Below are positions 48,513 to 60,600 of a DNA stretch of 64,000 nucleotides, in pieces. The notes under the pieces are model-generated. The model had not been told where the DNA came from. It did no database searches and saw only the letters and a program-made list of their open reading frames with translations. How positions within the stretch are numbered: position 1 is the stretch's first letter; the number at the start of each line of letters is the position of its first letter. Origin of the DNA: Rotaria socialis (taxonomy: Eukaryota; Rotifera; Eurotatoria; Philodinida; Philodinidae); contig CAJNYU010002054.1 of the NCBI GenBank assembly GCA_905331475.1, forward strand, positions 1 through 64,000. Direction: 5' to 3'. The position numbers were made by a program, and so were the translations under genes.

Positions 48513-51500
48513 ATGATGAATAGTCAGTTGAACACAGATGAACAGTTCACAGAGATGTGCAACGAAAATTTACAGAGACCAAATATCTACAATGAGTACT
48601 TACCATGTCAGACAACGATTAAACAACAAGCAAGTCGATCGTTCGAACAAATTCGAGAAAATCTATCGCGAACCATTCAATTAGGCGAATTTCAACCGGG
48701 CTTCAAATTATGGTCGTCTAAATTGAGAGAATTCCTTTCGCTATATGGGCACTCGTTTACGAAAATCGATCATATCAAGTTAGTTCAATTCTATGTATCT
48801 ATTATTTCCATCACCAACTTGAATTGTGCCGATGCAATGGTCTGTTTCGAAGTGCTCAACGATCTGTTGCAGTATGTAACTGTTTGCGCATTTATATTTT
48901 GTACAACTAAACTCGGTAAATTTTAACAAAATCCTATTTATAATACTTTTCAGAAAGACTCGACTGATCGATCGCAATGATCTAACTATTAACTGGCGTA
49001 CATTATGTCGATGGGCTGAATTCATTATTTCCTGTCACGATAGTACTTATGCACTTGTTACTTTGCCAAAGTTAGCAAATAATGTATAGAAAATTTTCAA
49101 ATAAATATGTTTCTTTTTCTAATGCTTGTTAAGAAATTTCGAACTGCAAATGTTTCTATGCGTACGTAATTGTTCTCCTTACTTTTCTGAGAAAGCTACT
49201 CAAGAAATTCTCGATGAAATTCGCCCACAAATATGTCATATCGATAGTTCATCGATGCATGATGCCGTAAAAATACTTGAAAGTTTTCTACCAGTCAACT
49301 TACCGCCATCTTTACATAGTCAAGGATTTCAGTAGGTGTATTTTGCTCGGATTCTTTTTTATCTTGTTATTCGTCATTTTTTCATAATAGATTATGGTTA
49401 TCTGAGCTTTTCGATATTTGGCAAAGTGTCTATAATAATACACCCTGGGAAATAGTAAGTCCGATTAATAAATTTATTCATAATTTTTGAATATTTTCCA
49501 TGAAGCGTTTAATTCAACTGTTTGCACGTGTTGCTTGGCATAATATTGGTTATATTGACTGGGAACCATGGCTAGCAAAGGTATGTCAATTATTACTATC
49601 TTCTCTTTTCGTTGTGCCTCATTCAAAATTCTTGTCAACTAGATTTTTACACGTTTTCTCCGAGGTTTTTCACTTCCAATTGGTACAATGGCATTGCTGA
49701 CGACCAAAAATAGTCATTGTGTACCGGATGTCTCCCGATGGGTAATAGCCATGATTGGCAATGGCAGTTCCTGTCTTCAATATTTACGAGACTTATTCAT
49801 TGCTATAAAAAGTTTCTATTATCCGTCAAATACAGGAGTATTCCAAAAGCGACTGGTCGACTTTGTTTTAAATCTTGCTCGATATTTTGTTGAACGAATT
49901 CATCTGTAAATATCGCAAAATGATTTTCATAATCTGCATTTCAATAGTTAAATATGCTTTTTTGTTGTTAGAGAAAAGAAACAATCTCCCGTTTGGTTCT
50001 TTGCGTTGCATGAATCTTATCAACTTACCGAACAGGATGTCACAAATTTCGTTGATTGTGTCAAAGAATATGCATTCATGTCTATATTTAATAAGGATTA
50101 TGCAAGCGAAGCTGCTGAAGCTTGTCAATATTTAGCCATGCTTCGACCAGAATCAATTGTGAAACCTATTGTTGATAAGTCTGACATTCGAGTAATTTTA
50201 ATTTGCATCCATTAAATTTTGTTTGTTTTGCATAGGCTCTTCTTATCCATTGACAATTTGACAGAAGCACATCGTTTTACATCACTTATGCACTGTCTCA
50301 AACGTATAACTCGTTCATTAGTACGGCAAACATCGTCCTATTCTCAAGGGCAAATATATATTTTGCCATTACTCACAGTCATATTACCTGGTATTGATTT
50401 GAATGATTTTGAAAAGACAAATGTGACATTGGAAGTTTTTGATGCAATTTTCATGTTAATCTCATGTGTCGATTGTTCGTCGGCAGTAAACATTCGAAAT
50501 GATCTTACTGAGGTAACAATGACAATACTTATGTCGAACGAACATTAATAATATACATTCATCATCTATATAGATTGAAAAAGAAGTTTGTCTATCAACA
50601 GCAAAATTTGAAGAATTTATAGAGAAATTTCTTGATCGAATATTTCAAATGATAAATATATTATCAACAGATTTGTCGGATACTCTGATGAATAACGAAG
50701 ATCGTGCAGATCATGGTAATTTGGGTTTGAAACTGGCATCAATCATGACCAGTATCATTCGACAGTGTAGCTACAACATTTCTCAAGTATGTTTTCAGAC
50801 TAGACTGAATACTTTTTGGATAGTTTGCTCATTGAAAAATATAGATGACTGAAAACTTTTCTTTTTCTTGTTATATATTCCACTAGCGTCTTAGACTATT
50901 TCTGTATTTCTATGTATACGTGTATGGGTGTCTAATATTTAGATGGTTATGAAGAAAGTAACAAATTTTATTAGCGGTTCAATATTCTTGCCGTCAGTAA
51001 GACTTGTCGTCGGTAGGCTCATTCGACCGATTGTCAAGTGGTATCCAGTTGACATATTGAAATGTCTGCTGCCACAAACATGTGAATCAATCAAAAACAT
51101 CTTGAATAAAACCGATATATCTCAAATCAATAATCTAAATGGTGATCTAGAACTAAATTGGTATTTAATTCTTTTCGCTGAACTAGTTCAAGCACGTGGT
51201 GATACTCTACTTATTTACCAAGAAAATATCAAATCTGTATTTCATCGATGTATTCGTATTCTTCACAAAGATTCTTATCAAGCCACTGCTTCTGCAATCA
51301 AAAGTTTGCTTCTATCACTTTTGAATATTTATTCAATCGGTCGTTGGCTAACAAGAGAAAATGAAGATGATTCATTCGCTAATTTCCTGCCTATTCGAGT
51401 AAGCTTGTTGTTCATCTTTTCATATCCTAACTATCTACAAACTTGTTCAGGCATGGGGACAGAATGTTGATTTCGATCGAATTCAAGTTCAATATCATAT

Positions 51501-54500
51501 TCCTAGCGATGAAGAAATTGATTTCGCTTGTGATTTTGTCAATACATTTATCTATCCGGAATTGACATTGTTGAAAGAGAACTTTGAAAACATATCAATA
51601 GATGAGCGACGAAGATCGCTCGTAATCATTCATAGTATAGTTTCTGGATGTTTTCGTATCGTACCACGTATGGAAAGCAAAGAAATACAAGATCTGTAAG
51701 TAAAATAAAGAACATGATGAAAAAGAAATCATTTGTATCGACTGATATCAAGCTTTGTGATTCTTTAAGCACATTGACACTGGTTCCGTATAAACTAGAA
51801 TCTCACAGTTTATATTCAGCCTATTGCAAACAATCAAATTCAAGTACTTTCTTTTTATCTGTAATAAATATTCACTATTTAAGAATACTTGTTTTCTGTC
51901 TCTCATAGAGTTCCGAGAGAATATTCGAATGCGTCTTCTTCTCGACATGGGCGAATTACTCGGTAAATATTCTTTCGATTGATCAATCATTGACGAATTT
52001 CTATAGATATGTTAATTGAAAATCAATCGGGTGATGTCGTATCAATAAAATATGCTCTTAACGTGAGTATTGATTGTGTCGAGCAAATATCAATAATCAA
52101 TATGAATTTATAGATCTACGCATTATCATCCCGGTACTACGGTACATCTTCGTACGATATTTCTCAAATGCGTACAAATGTTCAATCAACGAGAAAATTA
52201 TTTCGAAACGAAATCATCGGCGAACGAGATAATCCAAGTTGTTTAGTGATGAATCAAATTGAAATACAAATCGAAGTATAATCACAGATATCAATATTAG
52301 AACAGTGAATAACTATTTTGATTGTTGATTCCTAGGCATTTGAATCGAATAATTATCGAACACTAACAGAAATCGATAAACAAATCGAACTAAAATTATT
52401 CGATTTATCAATTAATCGTTATAGTGAAGTAAATAAAAGCACCTTTTAAATATCAATCGTTTACTTTTCGATCGTAGGTGCGTCGCTATGCTCAATCAGA
52501 ACTCTTCTATTTTTTCTTTCTTTATTATTATTCATGGGAAATCATTGTCGATCGTGTTGCTGACCTACTCAATTCATCGAAAGATACCGATGATAATGAA
52601 ATCAAAGTTCTTTACTTCGTTTTATTCTCATATTATTCTTTCAATCATATACTATTAGGGTTGTTTGCATATACTAAATGGCGATAGTAGTTTCTTCTTA
52701 TTAACAAAGAATTCATGGACAATTATGAAAAAATTATGGCCATCGATTGTTCGACGAAGTCCTATGAAAAAACTCAGCGTACAACGATTGATTCAAGATA
52801 TCAAGAAAAAAATCGAAACGCAATTCGTTACAATAGCACTCGTTGATGAAATCAATCAGGCAGCGGTACAAGCAGCAAGTACTCTATGGCGTCCATTGGA
52901 ATCAAATGAAATACAAATTGGAGTAGAGATACGTGAGAAACGACATCAAATAAATATTCAATCATACAATCATTTAATCGATGATCTCTGTTTACTACTC
53001 AATGATCAAACTTTGCAAGCATTATTTCATTGGATTTTATTTATGTTCATTATTTTTCTCGAACACTTTTCAGATCATGGGGGCAAAAAAAGATCGGCAT
53101 GTCTTGGTTATGTCTAATCCTTCAAAAGGATGTGCCGATACCATCTGCATGTATTGATACTTGCCTTGGTTTTCTCATACATGATAATATCGAATTACGA
53201 AAAGTTTGTTGAAGCATACCTTTCCAGTATTGCATACAATTCTTTAATTTGATTTATTTAGCATGCTGTCAAGGCTATTGCAGCATTTTGTCGTTTACAA
53301 AAGCTGCCTCTTACTTATGTTGAAAAATCGCTTGACGAAATTTTTCATGGTACTGATCGATCGACGACAACAAGCATTCAAAGTCGATCTCAACCAGGCA
53401 ATCGCGATGATAATTTATGGCTAACATATAATGATTATAAAGCACCTGAAACGCAAACTGAATGGGAACAAATTTGTTTCTTAGATAAAATTTTCCATGG
53501 TTATTATCAATGGCCGAAGACAATCAAATATGCGCTAAATAAACGCGAGCGTTACACTAGCGGTAAAATTCCGGCACATGTATCGATTATTTTGGATCGT
53601 TTTCTTGACAAAGATTTCGTTACGAAATTAAGTAAATGTATTATATTTGATGAGGGCAATATTAACTTCGATAAAATTCGATTTTTGATGTACAAGGTAA
53701 ATCCATCAAGTTCACTTTTTCACTTAGTCATTTTTCTTTTAAATTATTCATTACTTAGGGTCTCTTTCGAAATTTTGGTCTAGCATTCGTTGACAATTTT
53801 ATCGAACAAGTTTACATACTCGTACGCGAACAGACACGAGAAAAATATGAAGGTAGTCATCGAGCAGCAGCCGAAATAGTAGCTGGTATGATACGTGGTT
53901 CGAAATATTGGACATTGACAATGGTCAGTGAAATTGATATTGGATATATTATGACTGAATTTATTTCTATTATTAATGAACAATCTATTTAATTTAGTTA
54001 GAAGAACTTTGGCAGAAACTTACACCCCTACTCACTGAAGTAACCAACAATCTTAACAATGAAACATACTTTCACTGGGGTTCTTGTTTTCGATACTGTT
54101 TGGTGAGTTTTTCTTCATTAGCGTTTGAGACAAAAAGGAAATTTTGAACAAATGCTCTTTTGTTGTCTCAAAGAACGATACAGATCCTCGCCGAATGTTT
54201 CAACCAATTAATTTCATTAGTACATTGATCAATTGTGAAACAGTTGGTAATACGTTCAATGAAGCATCTCGTTGGTATCTTGTTCAAAGCCTTGGAGTTT
54301 TGCAGTGGCGTATTCCATCAATTTGGTATTTAATTTATGAACGAGCTGAAGAACTACTCGATCATCCATCGAAGTTGATGCGAGAACGCATTGCTACGTA
54401 AGACTATTTTTAAATTTACATTCAAAATTAAATGAATATTATTTGCCAGTATATTGTCAATATCATTCGGATTTGATCGTACATTTTTCAATGGGAAATC

Positions 54501-56280
54501 AGTACGTCATCCGAATATTCATCAATTTATGAATATGATGCGTGAAAAATTACGCCAAGCTATTGAAATCTATGAAACAAAACCCTTGTGTAAGATATAA
54601 GTAGTTTTGTTGACTTTTCATTTTTTAAATATCATTTTCATTGAATTCAGTCAATCATTCTGGCTCAAATGTTGAACTTGATTTTGAAGCTCGTCAAGCG
54701 TTGAATTTGATTGAAACAGGTAATACAATCGCGGTTACAGATCCATTATGTAGCATGTATTTCTGCTAATGTTTTCTAATACAATCTAGTGGTCGAATTT
54801 CATTTAAATTTGTTCGATCGATGTAACGAACCAATTAAGGAGATCATTGTTCAACTCTTTCCCTATGTAAGTTCATTTCAGAAATGGACACACACACAAC
54901 ATTTTTACTTTATTCAGCTCTGCGAAATTGAAAGTATTGGTACCAATGATGATACGTTTAGAAAACGTCTTACATTCGCTCGTACACGTATCGGAATGGC
55001 CTATTTAGATGTAAACCTATTGGAAACACTTATTCAACAATTAGAATACGTATACATCGTCAGCATACATCTATTGTTTTAAGTTGCTTTTCTTTCTCAA
55101 TACATAGGTTTGCACAACTAGAAAATGGCATGCACGTCGATCGGCTATTGAGTTCGTTCAAAATTTAGTCTTCTGTAATTTATTCAATGTACGTTGTTAT
55201 GCAAAACGATTGCATCAACTTGTGTACAAATGTTTATGCGATGAACAACTAGAAGTACGACTAATTGTGTCAAAGACTCTATCTGGTTTCTATCAATGTG
55301 GATACTTAACAGTAACTGAAGATGATTTGGTAGGATCGACTTATTTATATTTCTTGTTTAAATTCACTTTAACTGATTTCATTGTTAAAGAAACATTTTC
55401 TCGAGATGAGCAATACCAATTATTTTACAGAAATCGACGGCAAAAAAGTGATATCGACGAAAGATATTGTCAGACGACATAGTGGTATGTATTTTGTAAT
55501 GGAACAAATAATTGATTATTTCATGTTCTCAATATTTTCTCTTTGAACTTCGATTGAACTTGTCCTTCTATTGAAAGAATGTTTCTGTAGCTTGACATAT
55601 CGATGTAAGTTTTCCTGTCGCTGATAAGCCCACTCTCGAAGCACAGAATCTATAGCGTAGAAAGCCAGTGAATGCTATTGGTTAATGATAAAAAATAGAA
55701 ATCGTTCTCAAATTAAACCAATCATCAGAACCCTTTTCCCCTCAAATATAAATAGTGTCTCAGCCTTTTAGTGCGCAATGATTGAGTTTACAGTTTTTAA
55801 CAATATCTAGTATAAACTTTGGCAGACAATCAAATGACGAATCTTTTAATGAAAAAGCAAATACGCTCGATCGAATTTCGACTAGTAAATAGAACACATT
55901 CAAAATACTGGAAAGAAAATTGATTTTGACTAGCTCGTTAGTGTTGGGGTTCTATAAGAAGTTCATTGCAGGTATTTTGGGTCTTTGTGCCATTGCGCTT
56001 GCAAGTCCCTACGATATTTCCAGTCATGTTCCAGAAGTATTAATGGTTCTCTGTAAACATTCGCATGATCCTGAATTAATTCAAGTTAGTTAATTTCTAT
56101 GTTCTGTTACAAAAAAAAGTGTATTTGAACTTTTGCTTGCTTTAGAAATCGATCAAGGAATGTTTCTCTGAATTTCGTCGTACACATTATGATTCTTGGC
56201 ATGAACATCGAGCCAAGTTTACTGATGATCAACTTGAAATGTTAGGTGATGTGCTTGTTTCACATAGTTATTATACTTAA
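48513..56280 (+). CDS. PSME4: Proteasome activator complex subunit 4 (PA200/Blm10), 1812 aa
   Basis: HEAT-repeat solenoid that caps the 20S proteasome and opens its gate, acting in nucleus and cytosol. I place 31 exons whose phases all agree: 48513-48871, 48954-49070, 49134-49331, 49391-49454, 49506-49580, 49643-49905, 49972-50178, 50236-50512, 50574-50786, 50943-51398, 51451-51695, 51770-51843, 51909-51962, 52007-52062, 52114-52275, 52336-52428, 52478-52606, 52659-53014, 53074-53203, 53262-53696, 53759-53923, 53998-54102, 54174-54397, 54450-54589, 54651-54719, 54790-54866, 54918-55049, 55108-55329, 55391-55484, 55972-56084 and 56146-56280. Length is near the human 1843 aa. Conserved blocks include NIGYIDWEPW, SFYYPSNTG, DPRRMF, EDEQLEVR-like CDEQLEVRL and SPYDIS. 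The C-terminus SYYT keeps the hydrophobic-Tyr-X gate-opening motif. One intron (53015-53073) appears to be GC-AG. Confidence 0.92.
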
Positions 56281-57607
56281 TCGCAGCATACATCCAAACA
56301 ATCTATTGTACTCTTTCGGTTTGTGAGAAAAGTCATTTTGATTAATTAATTTAAACTAAATTAGTTAATCTACTATACTGTATAACTTCATCAATCTTCT
56401 TGTGTTAACTATGAGTAAAATATATTAAGTTTAGATTCATTCTTACACCATGTCTTTTGGCGAAAGATCTCCTTCACAATGTACATATTGTGTTTTATGA
56501 AAAAATCTCTTCGTATTGTGGTGGAGATATAGACATTGAGAAAAATTATAATTTGAGAATTTCGAAAAAAAAAGTCAAAAATGATGCCATACAAACGTTC
56601 ATCATCCATGTTTTCAGAGAAATGTCTTTGAAGTTCATTGATCTGCTCTATTTAACGAATATTAATGCAACAAAAACAGAATCACACTATCATCTTCTTG
56701 TTAAAAAATTAACAATATTGAATGAATAACTAATTTGTATTTTGATTCGGCAAGCTATTAAAAATATTATAAAAGCTTGATGTTGAGTAATCTCATCTAT
56801 CTTTTCAATGTGAAATGAATGTGAGCTGAAAATCTTGAAATTTGGTTTTAGCAGTTTCTGTCATCTTGATTGAACTTTATTTTTCCAGTATGAAGGCTGC
56901 GTCGAATAATTAATCCTAGATCAAGAATTTCATCTCCACATTAAAAAGAATTTCCTAAGAATATCTTTCCTGCAGTTGAACTCAAATGTTAAAATCTCAA
57001 TTAGAAATCAAAAACAGTTCCTGCTACAAAAATAAACAAATCAATTTCGTTTCTACTCCTATTTTAAATCAGTCTCTTTTCAAAATAATAATTTCATTGT
57101 TCTTTTCTTCTCTAAGTTTGATGTTGCAAGTATTAATTTTGAATTAAAATCATGAAATCACTAGCTACAAGTGTTAAAATAAAATAGTTTACTATGTATG
57201 TTGAAATGTAAGTAGCCGCAATACTGATTGAAATCAAGTCAATACTACAATATGAAAGACCATGGGATCTAGCAATCAAAGTTATGAACATCTGAAACCT
57301 TATGTACTGTTAATGATAATACTTGTCGCTTTTCAACTAACTTAACGACTAACAGAAAATCTTTTGATTTTTAGATTATTTTCAAGTATAAGCTTTTGCA
57401 AGCCGACGATGATGATGATGATCTTTTATTCGTATATATGACTCATGTCAACCAATTGATTCGTGCTTGTGATTATGAATTATTGTTGCAAGCACACATC
57501 CAAGACAATACCTCAGTGTGTATTGTCTAAGATTATGTAGAAGTTTTAAATAATCATGTACCCTTTCATAAACGTATGCATAAATATATTATTTAAAATA
57601 TGAATAT
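56281..57607. other. Region between PSME4 and Rab-effector-like gene
   Basis: AT-rich. The convergent neighbours end at 56280 and 57608. It holds the possible small gene at 57262-57530. The open frame 56457-56729 overlaps another on the opposite strand and was not called. Confidence 0.4.
57262..57530 (+). CDS. Candidate small protein, 65 aa, possible N-myristoylation signal
   Basis: Two candidate exons, 57262-57303 and 57375-57530, phase 0, separated by a 71-nt intron with a GTACTG donor and a TTGATTTTTAG acceptor. The ATG lies in a strong context (GACCATGGG) and the N-terminus MGSSNQSY has the Gly2/Ser pattern of N-myristoylation sites. The second exon has six consecutive Asp, an amphipathic stretch (VNQLIRACDYELLLQ) and the end QDNTSVCIV, which loosely resembles the DNxSV end of PP2C phosphatases; this is too short to assign. 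It could be the remnant of a longer gene or chance. It lies 77 bp past the stop of the convergent Rab-effector-like gene. Confidence 0.38.
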
Positions 57608-60600
57608 TCACAACCAAGTTGATAATTCTTCCTCTTCGTTATCGTCATCTAATAATGTTAGGTCAGATTCGATTAAATCAAAACTTGCTTTCCAATCATC
57701 TACACGTTCATTAGATCTTTGGATAGTTTCAAGATCTGTATCAATAAAACGTTTTTTTTCGTGTTGATAATCTGAATTTTCATCTTCAATTGAACTTGTA
57801 ATTGGAGCTTTCGCATCTGGTTCGTCTTCTTGAAAGACAAGAAAAATGTTAAATGATTCGTATTTTAAATACAACCAATCTTACCTTCTTCATCGACAAC
57901 TGATGTTGCTAGTGAACTCATTTTTTGAAACGTATTTGTAGAGCCGTTCATTTGTGTCTTTTTGTTCTTTTGATAAAAAAAAAGAAAACAGTTAATCAAA
58001 ATCAATAGATACTGTTTTTAAATTAAAGCGTACCTCCAAAGATGCGTTTGATGTTTGAGGTGAACTGATATTCTGGTTCAATTGACAAGATGATGAATCA
58101 ATGGAAAATGGAGTCGATGATTGTCGTTGAGGTTTCGGAGGAACTTGAGAAAATGTTGATGGCTAAAAAAAAGACTCGTTCGAGATTATGTGGTAAATAT
58201 TAAAAAATAATTCAGAATCGCTAAATATTCAAAATGGCCAGTTATTTTGTAGCACTGACAAAAGTTTACAATCAGACCAAGAAATTCATTGACGTTTTAT
58301 TCTAACTAGATGGAATAGTGATTCGGTTGCTCTATAAAAATTTGATAGAATAATAAGAAACTATTTCGCCGCTAAATTGTCTAGGCTTCTTTTGTATACT
58401 AGAGTAAGAATCGTTGATCAGACTTGTACATACTGATTTAAACTATAAATTTAATTCTAACAAAATCAAGTCATAGTTACGGATGGCACTTTAACTTTAA
58501 ATTGGCCGTAAAGTACGGAGTTTAAGGGCCCCCCCCCTCAGCTCTGAGCTGTCACTTAGAAAGGTCCGTTTGAGCTGAAATTTTCAGGGGTGACTGATCT
58601 TCATTAGAAACAGTCGCGATAAAAATTTCAGCTCGATATATTGAAGTGAACTGAAAATATGGCTTATTTACATACGAATTATGGCTACCAGGAGAATCCC
58701 TAAGGCTCTGCCAGTAGGAGAGCTATAAAAGTCGCGCTTGTTTTAAATTAAAGCCAACACCAATATGTAACTTTTGTCAGAACAGAATTTTAAAATTTGC
58801 TTTCGTTCGTGTTTTACAAGCATTTTACTCGGATAGGGGTCAAAATTTGGCTAAAAATGGCCACCTGATGGTATAAAATCCGACTTTTCTCAGTTCAAGA
58901 ATCAAATATAAAATATCTGTTCGGACAAGATTTTACTTACACTTCAAGCTTCAAAATAAAATAAAAATGACCTTAATATCTTAAAACGCTTGAAACTAGT
59001 TCCATTTTTTCTGAGAAAAAATCTTGTTTTGAGAAAAACGATAAATAAATTTAAGAATGATTTTTTATTGTTTAAACATGAAGAAAATTCGAAAGAGGAT
59101 ATATTTGTTATATTGTTACACTGAACCTTTTCGGTGATGTTATGAATGATATCAATTCACTCCATCTATAAACGATCTTGGTTATTAGCTCTATTCTTTC
59201 AACTGGCGCGCCTATACTTATGAAAAATGAGAGTTTTTAACCTATTAAACATAACTAACATTGCTTTTAACCCTTTCAACTGAATGAAATCGATAGAACT
59301 ATCATTTCTGCACATATGCGTTGTATTTATTCTTTCCTAAACTGATTTCTTTAATTACATGACAGCGATCTGTAAAGCAAGGTAAAAACAAATCGTCGTC
59401 TGGTCGAGAACTTCTACTTTTTTTATTCAGAGAACATTTTGATGGGAAAAAAACCTCTTATTCGTGATCAGCGTACTAAATAAGCTATGTCCAGATCAAA
59501 GTCCGGGAAAACAAAAGAAAAAAAAATTTTCGTTTTCGGGTGGGTGACCAAGGCACAATGATTTTACAAAAAAAAAATAATTTTTTTCCCAAACAAAGTA
59601 CAGTATTTTGTTCAGAATTTTATACTGATTCCAACCATGTAACTATTTTTTCCAGAAAATAGTTCGATAAAAAAATGACTCGTCTTTTCTCGAAAAACAA
59701 TGCAGTACGTTTTAGTATTTTTTCGATAAGTCCCTTAAAATCGAACCTTTTTTAAAAAACCTATATATGTTCTGAAAGAGGAGACTTTGAGGCATCTACC
59801 CATGATAAAAACTCAAACTTAAATCTTTTTGGAAAAATCGACTTTTTTAAGGAGGCGGGCCCCCTTAAAGTTGATTAAAGTCACACTTAAATGCTTGTTT
59901 TTGGCGTTTTATCTGTTGCAGGGAGTCTCATAAGCATGAGTAAATACGCCATTACAGTAAAAAGTATTGAAAAGAAGCGTTTAAAGGCGACTTCAAACAA
60001 CTTTCAACTTTACGGTTAAAGTAAAGTTAAAGCATCACCCCTAGTCATAGTGTAGAGATGTGTCTTTATGGTACTTTGTTGAATCAACTTCATATTATAA
60101 ATTGGTATCTTCATTATATTCTAATTAAAAGAATTCGGTGTCAAAGATTTTAGAGAGCCTATCTTAATATGAATTGAGTTCGATTATGTTACGTAAGTTT
60201 TCCTAATTTGATTTGATCATCTATGTATGTTTCAGTTATGAATACTTTTCAAAATACTTCTAAAAAAGAATAAATTTTTACTATTAGAATCAACTCTTTA
60301 TCAGGGAATATGCATCCACTCAAAAGTTCAGGTTTTTTTGTCTTCATGTCGCTAAGAACGCAATACAAAGATAATATGAGATATGCAAATGTTTAGAAAA
60401 CTTCATTTTTTTAACATTAGTAATATGAAAAATAAAAACTCACCAATTCAATAACCTGAGATAAACTATCATAGATTTCTTCGGTGATATAATTATCAAA
60501 AATAAGTTGTGCTAGTTTTTCGTCGAAATTGCTAGAATTTATCGATGAATTTGGCGTTGCTAAGGTCTATTTTTATATGGAGAACAAAATCAAATTAAAA

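Noticed and set aside
52665-53117. Long unspliced frame running through 53015-53073 in PSME4
   Set aside because: Reading through loses the conserved sequence and ends in a stop; a GC-AG intron restores the family alignment.
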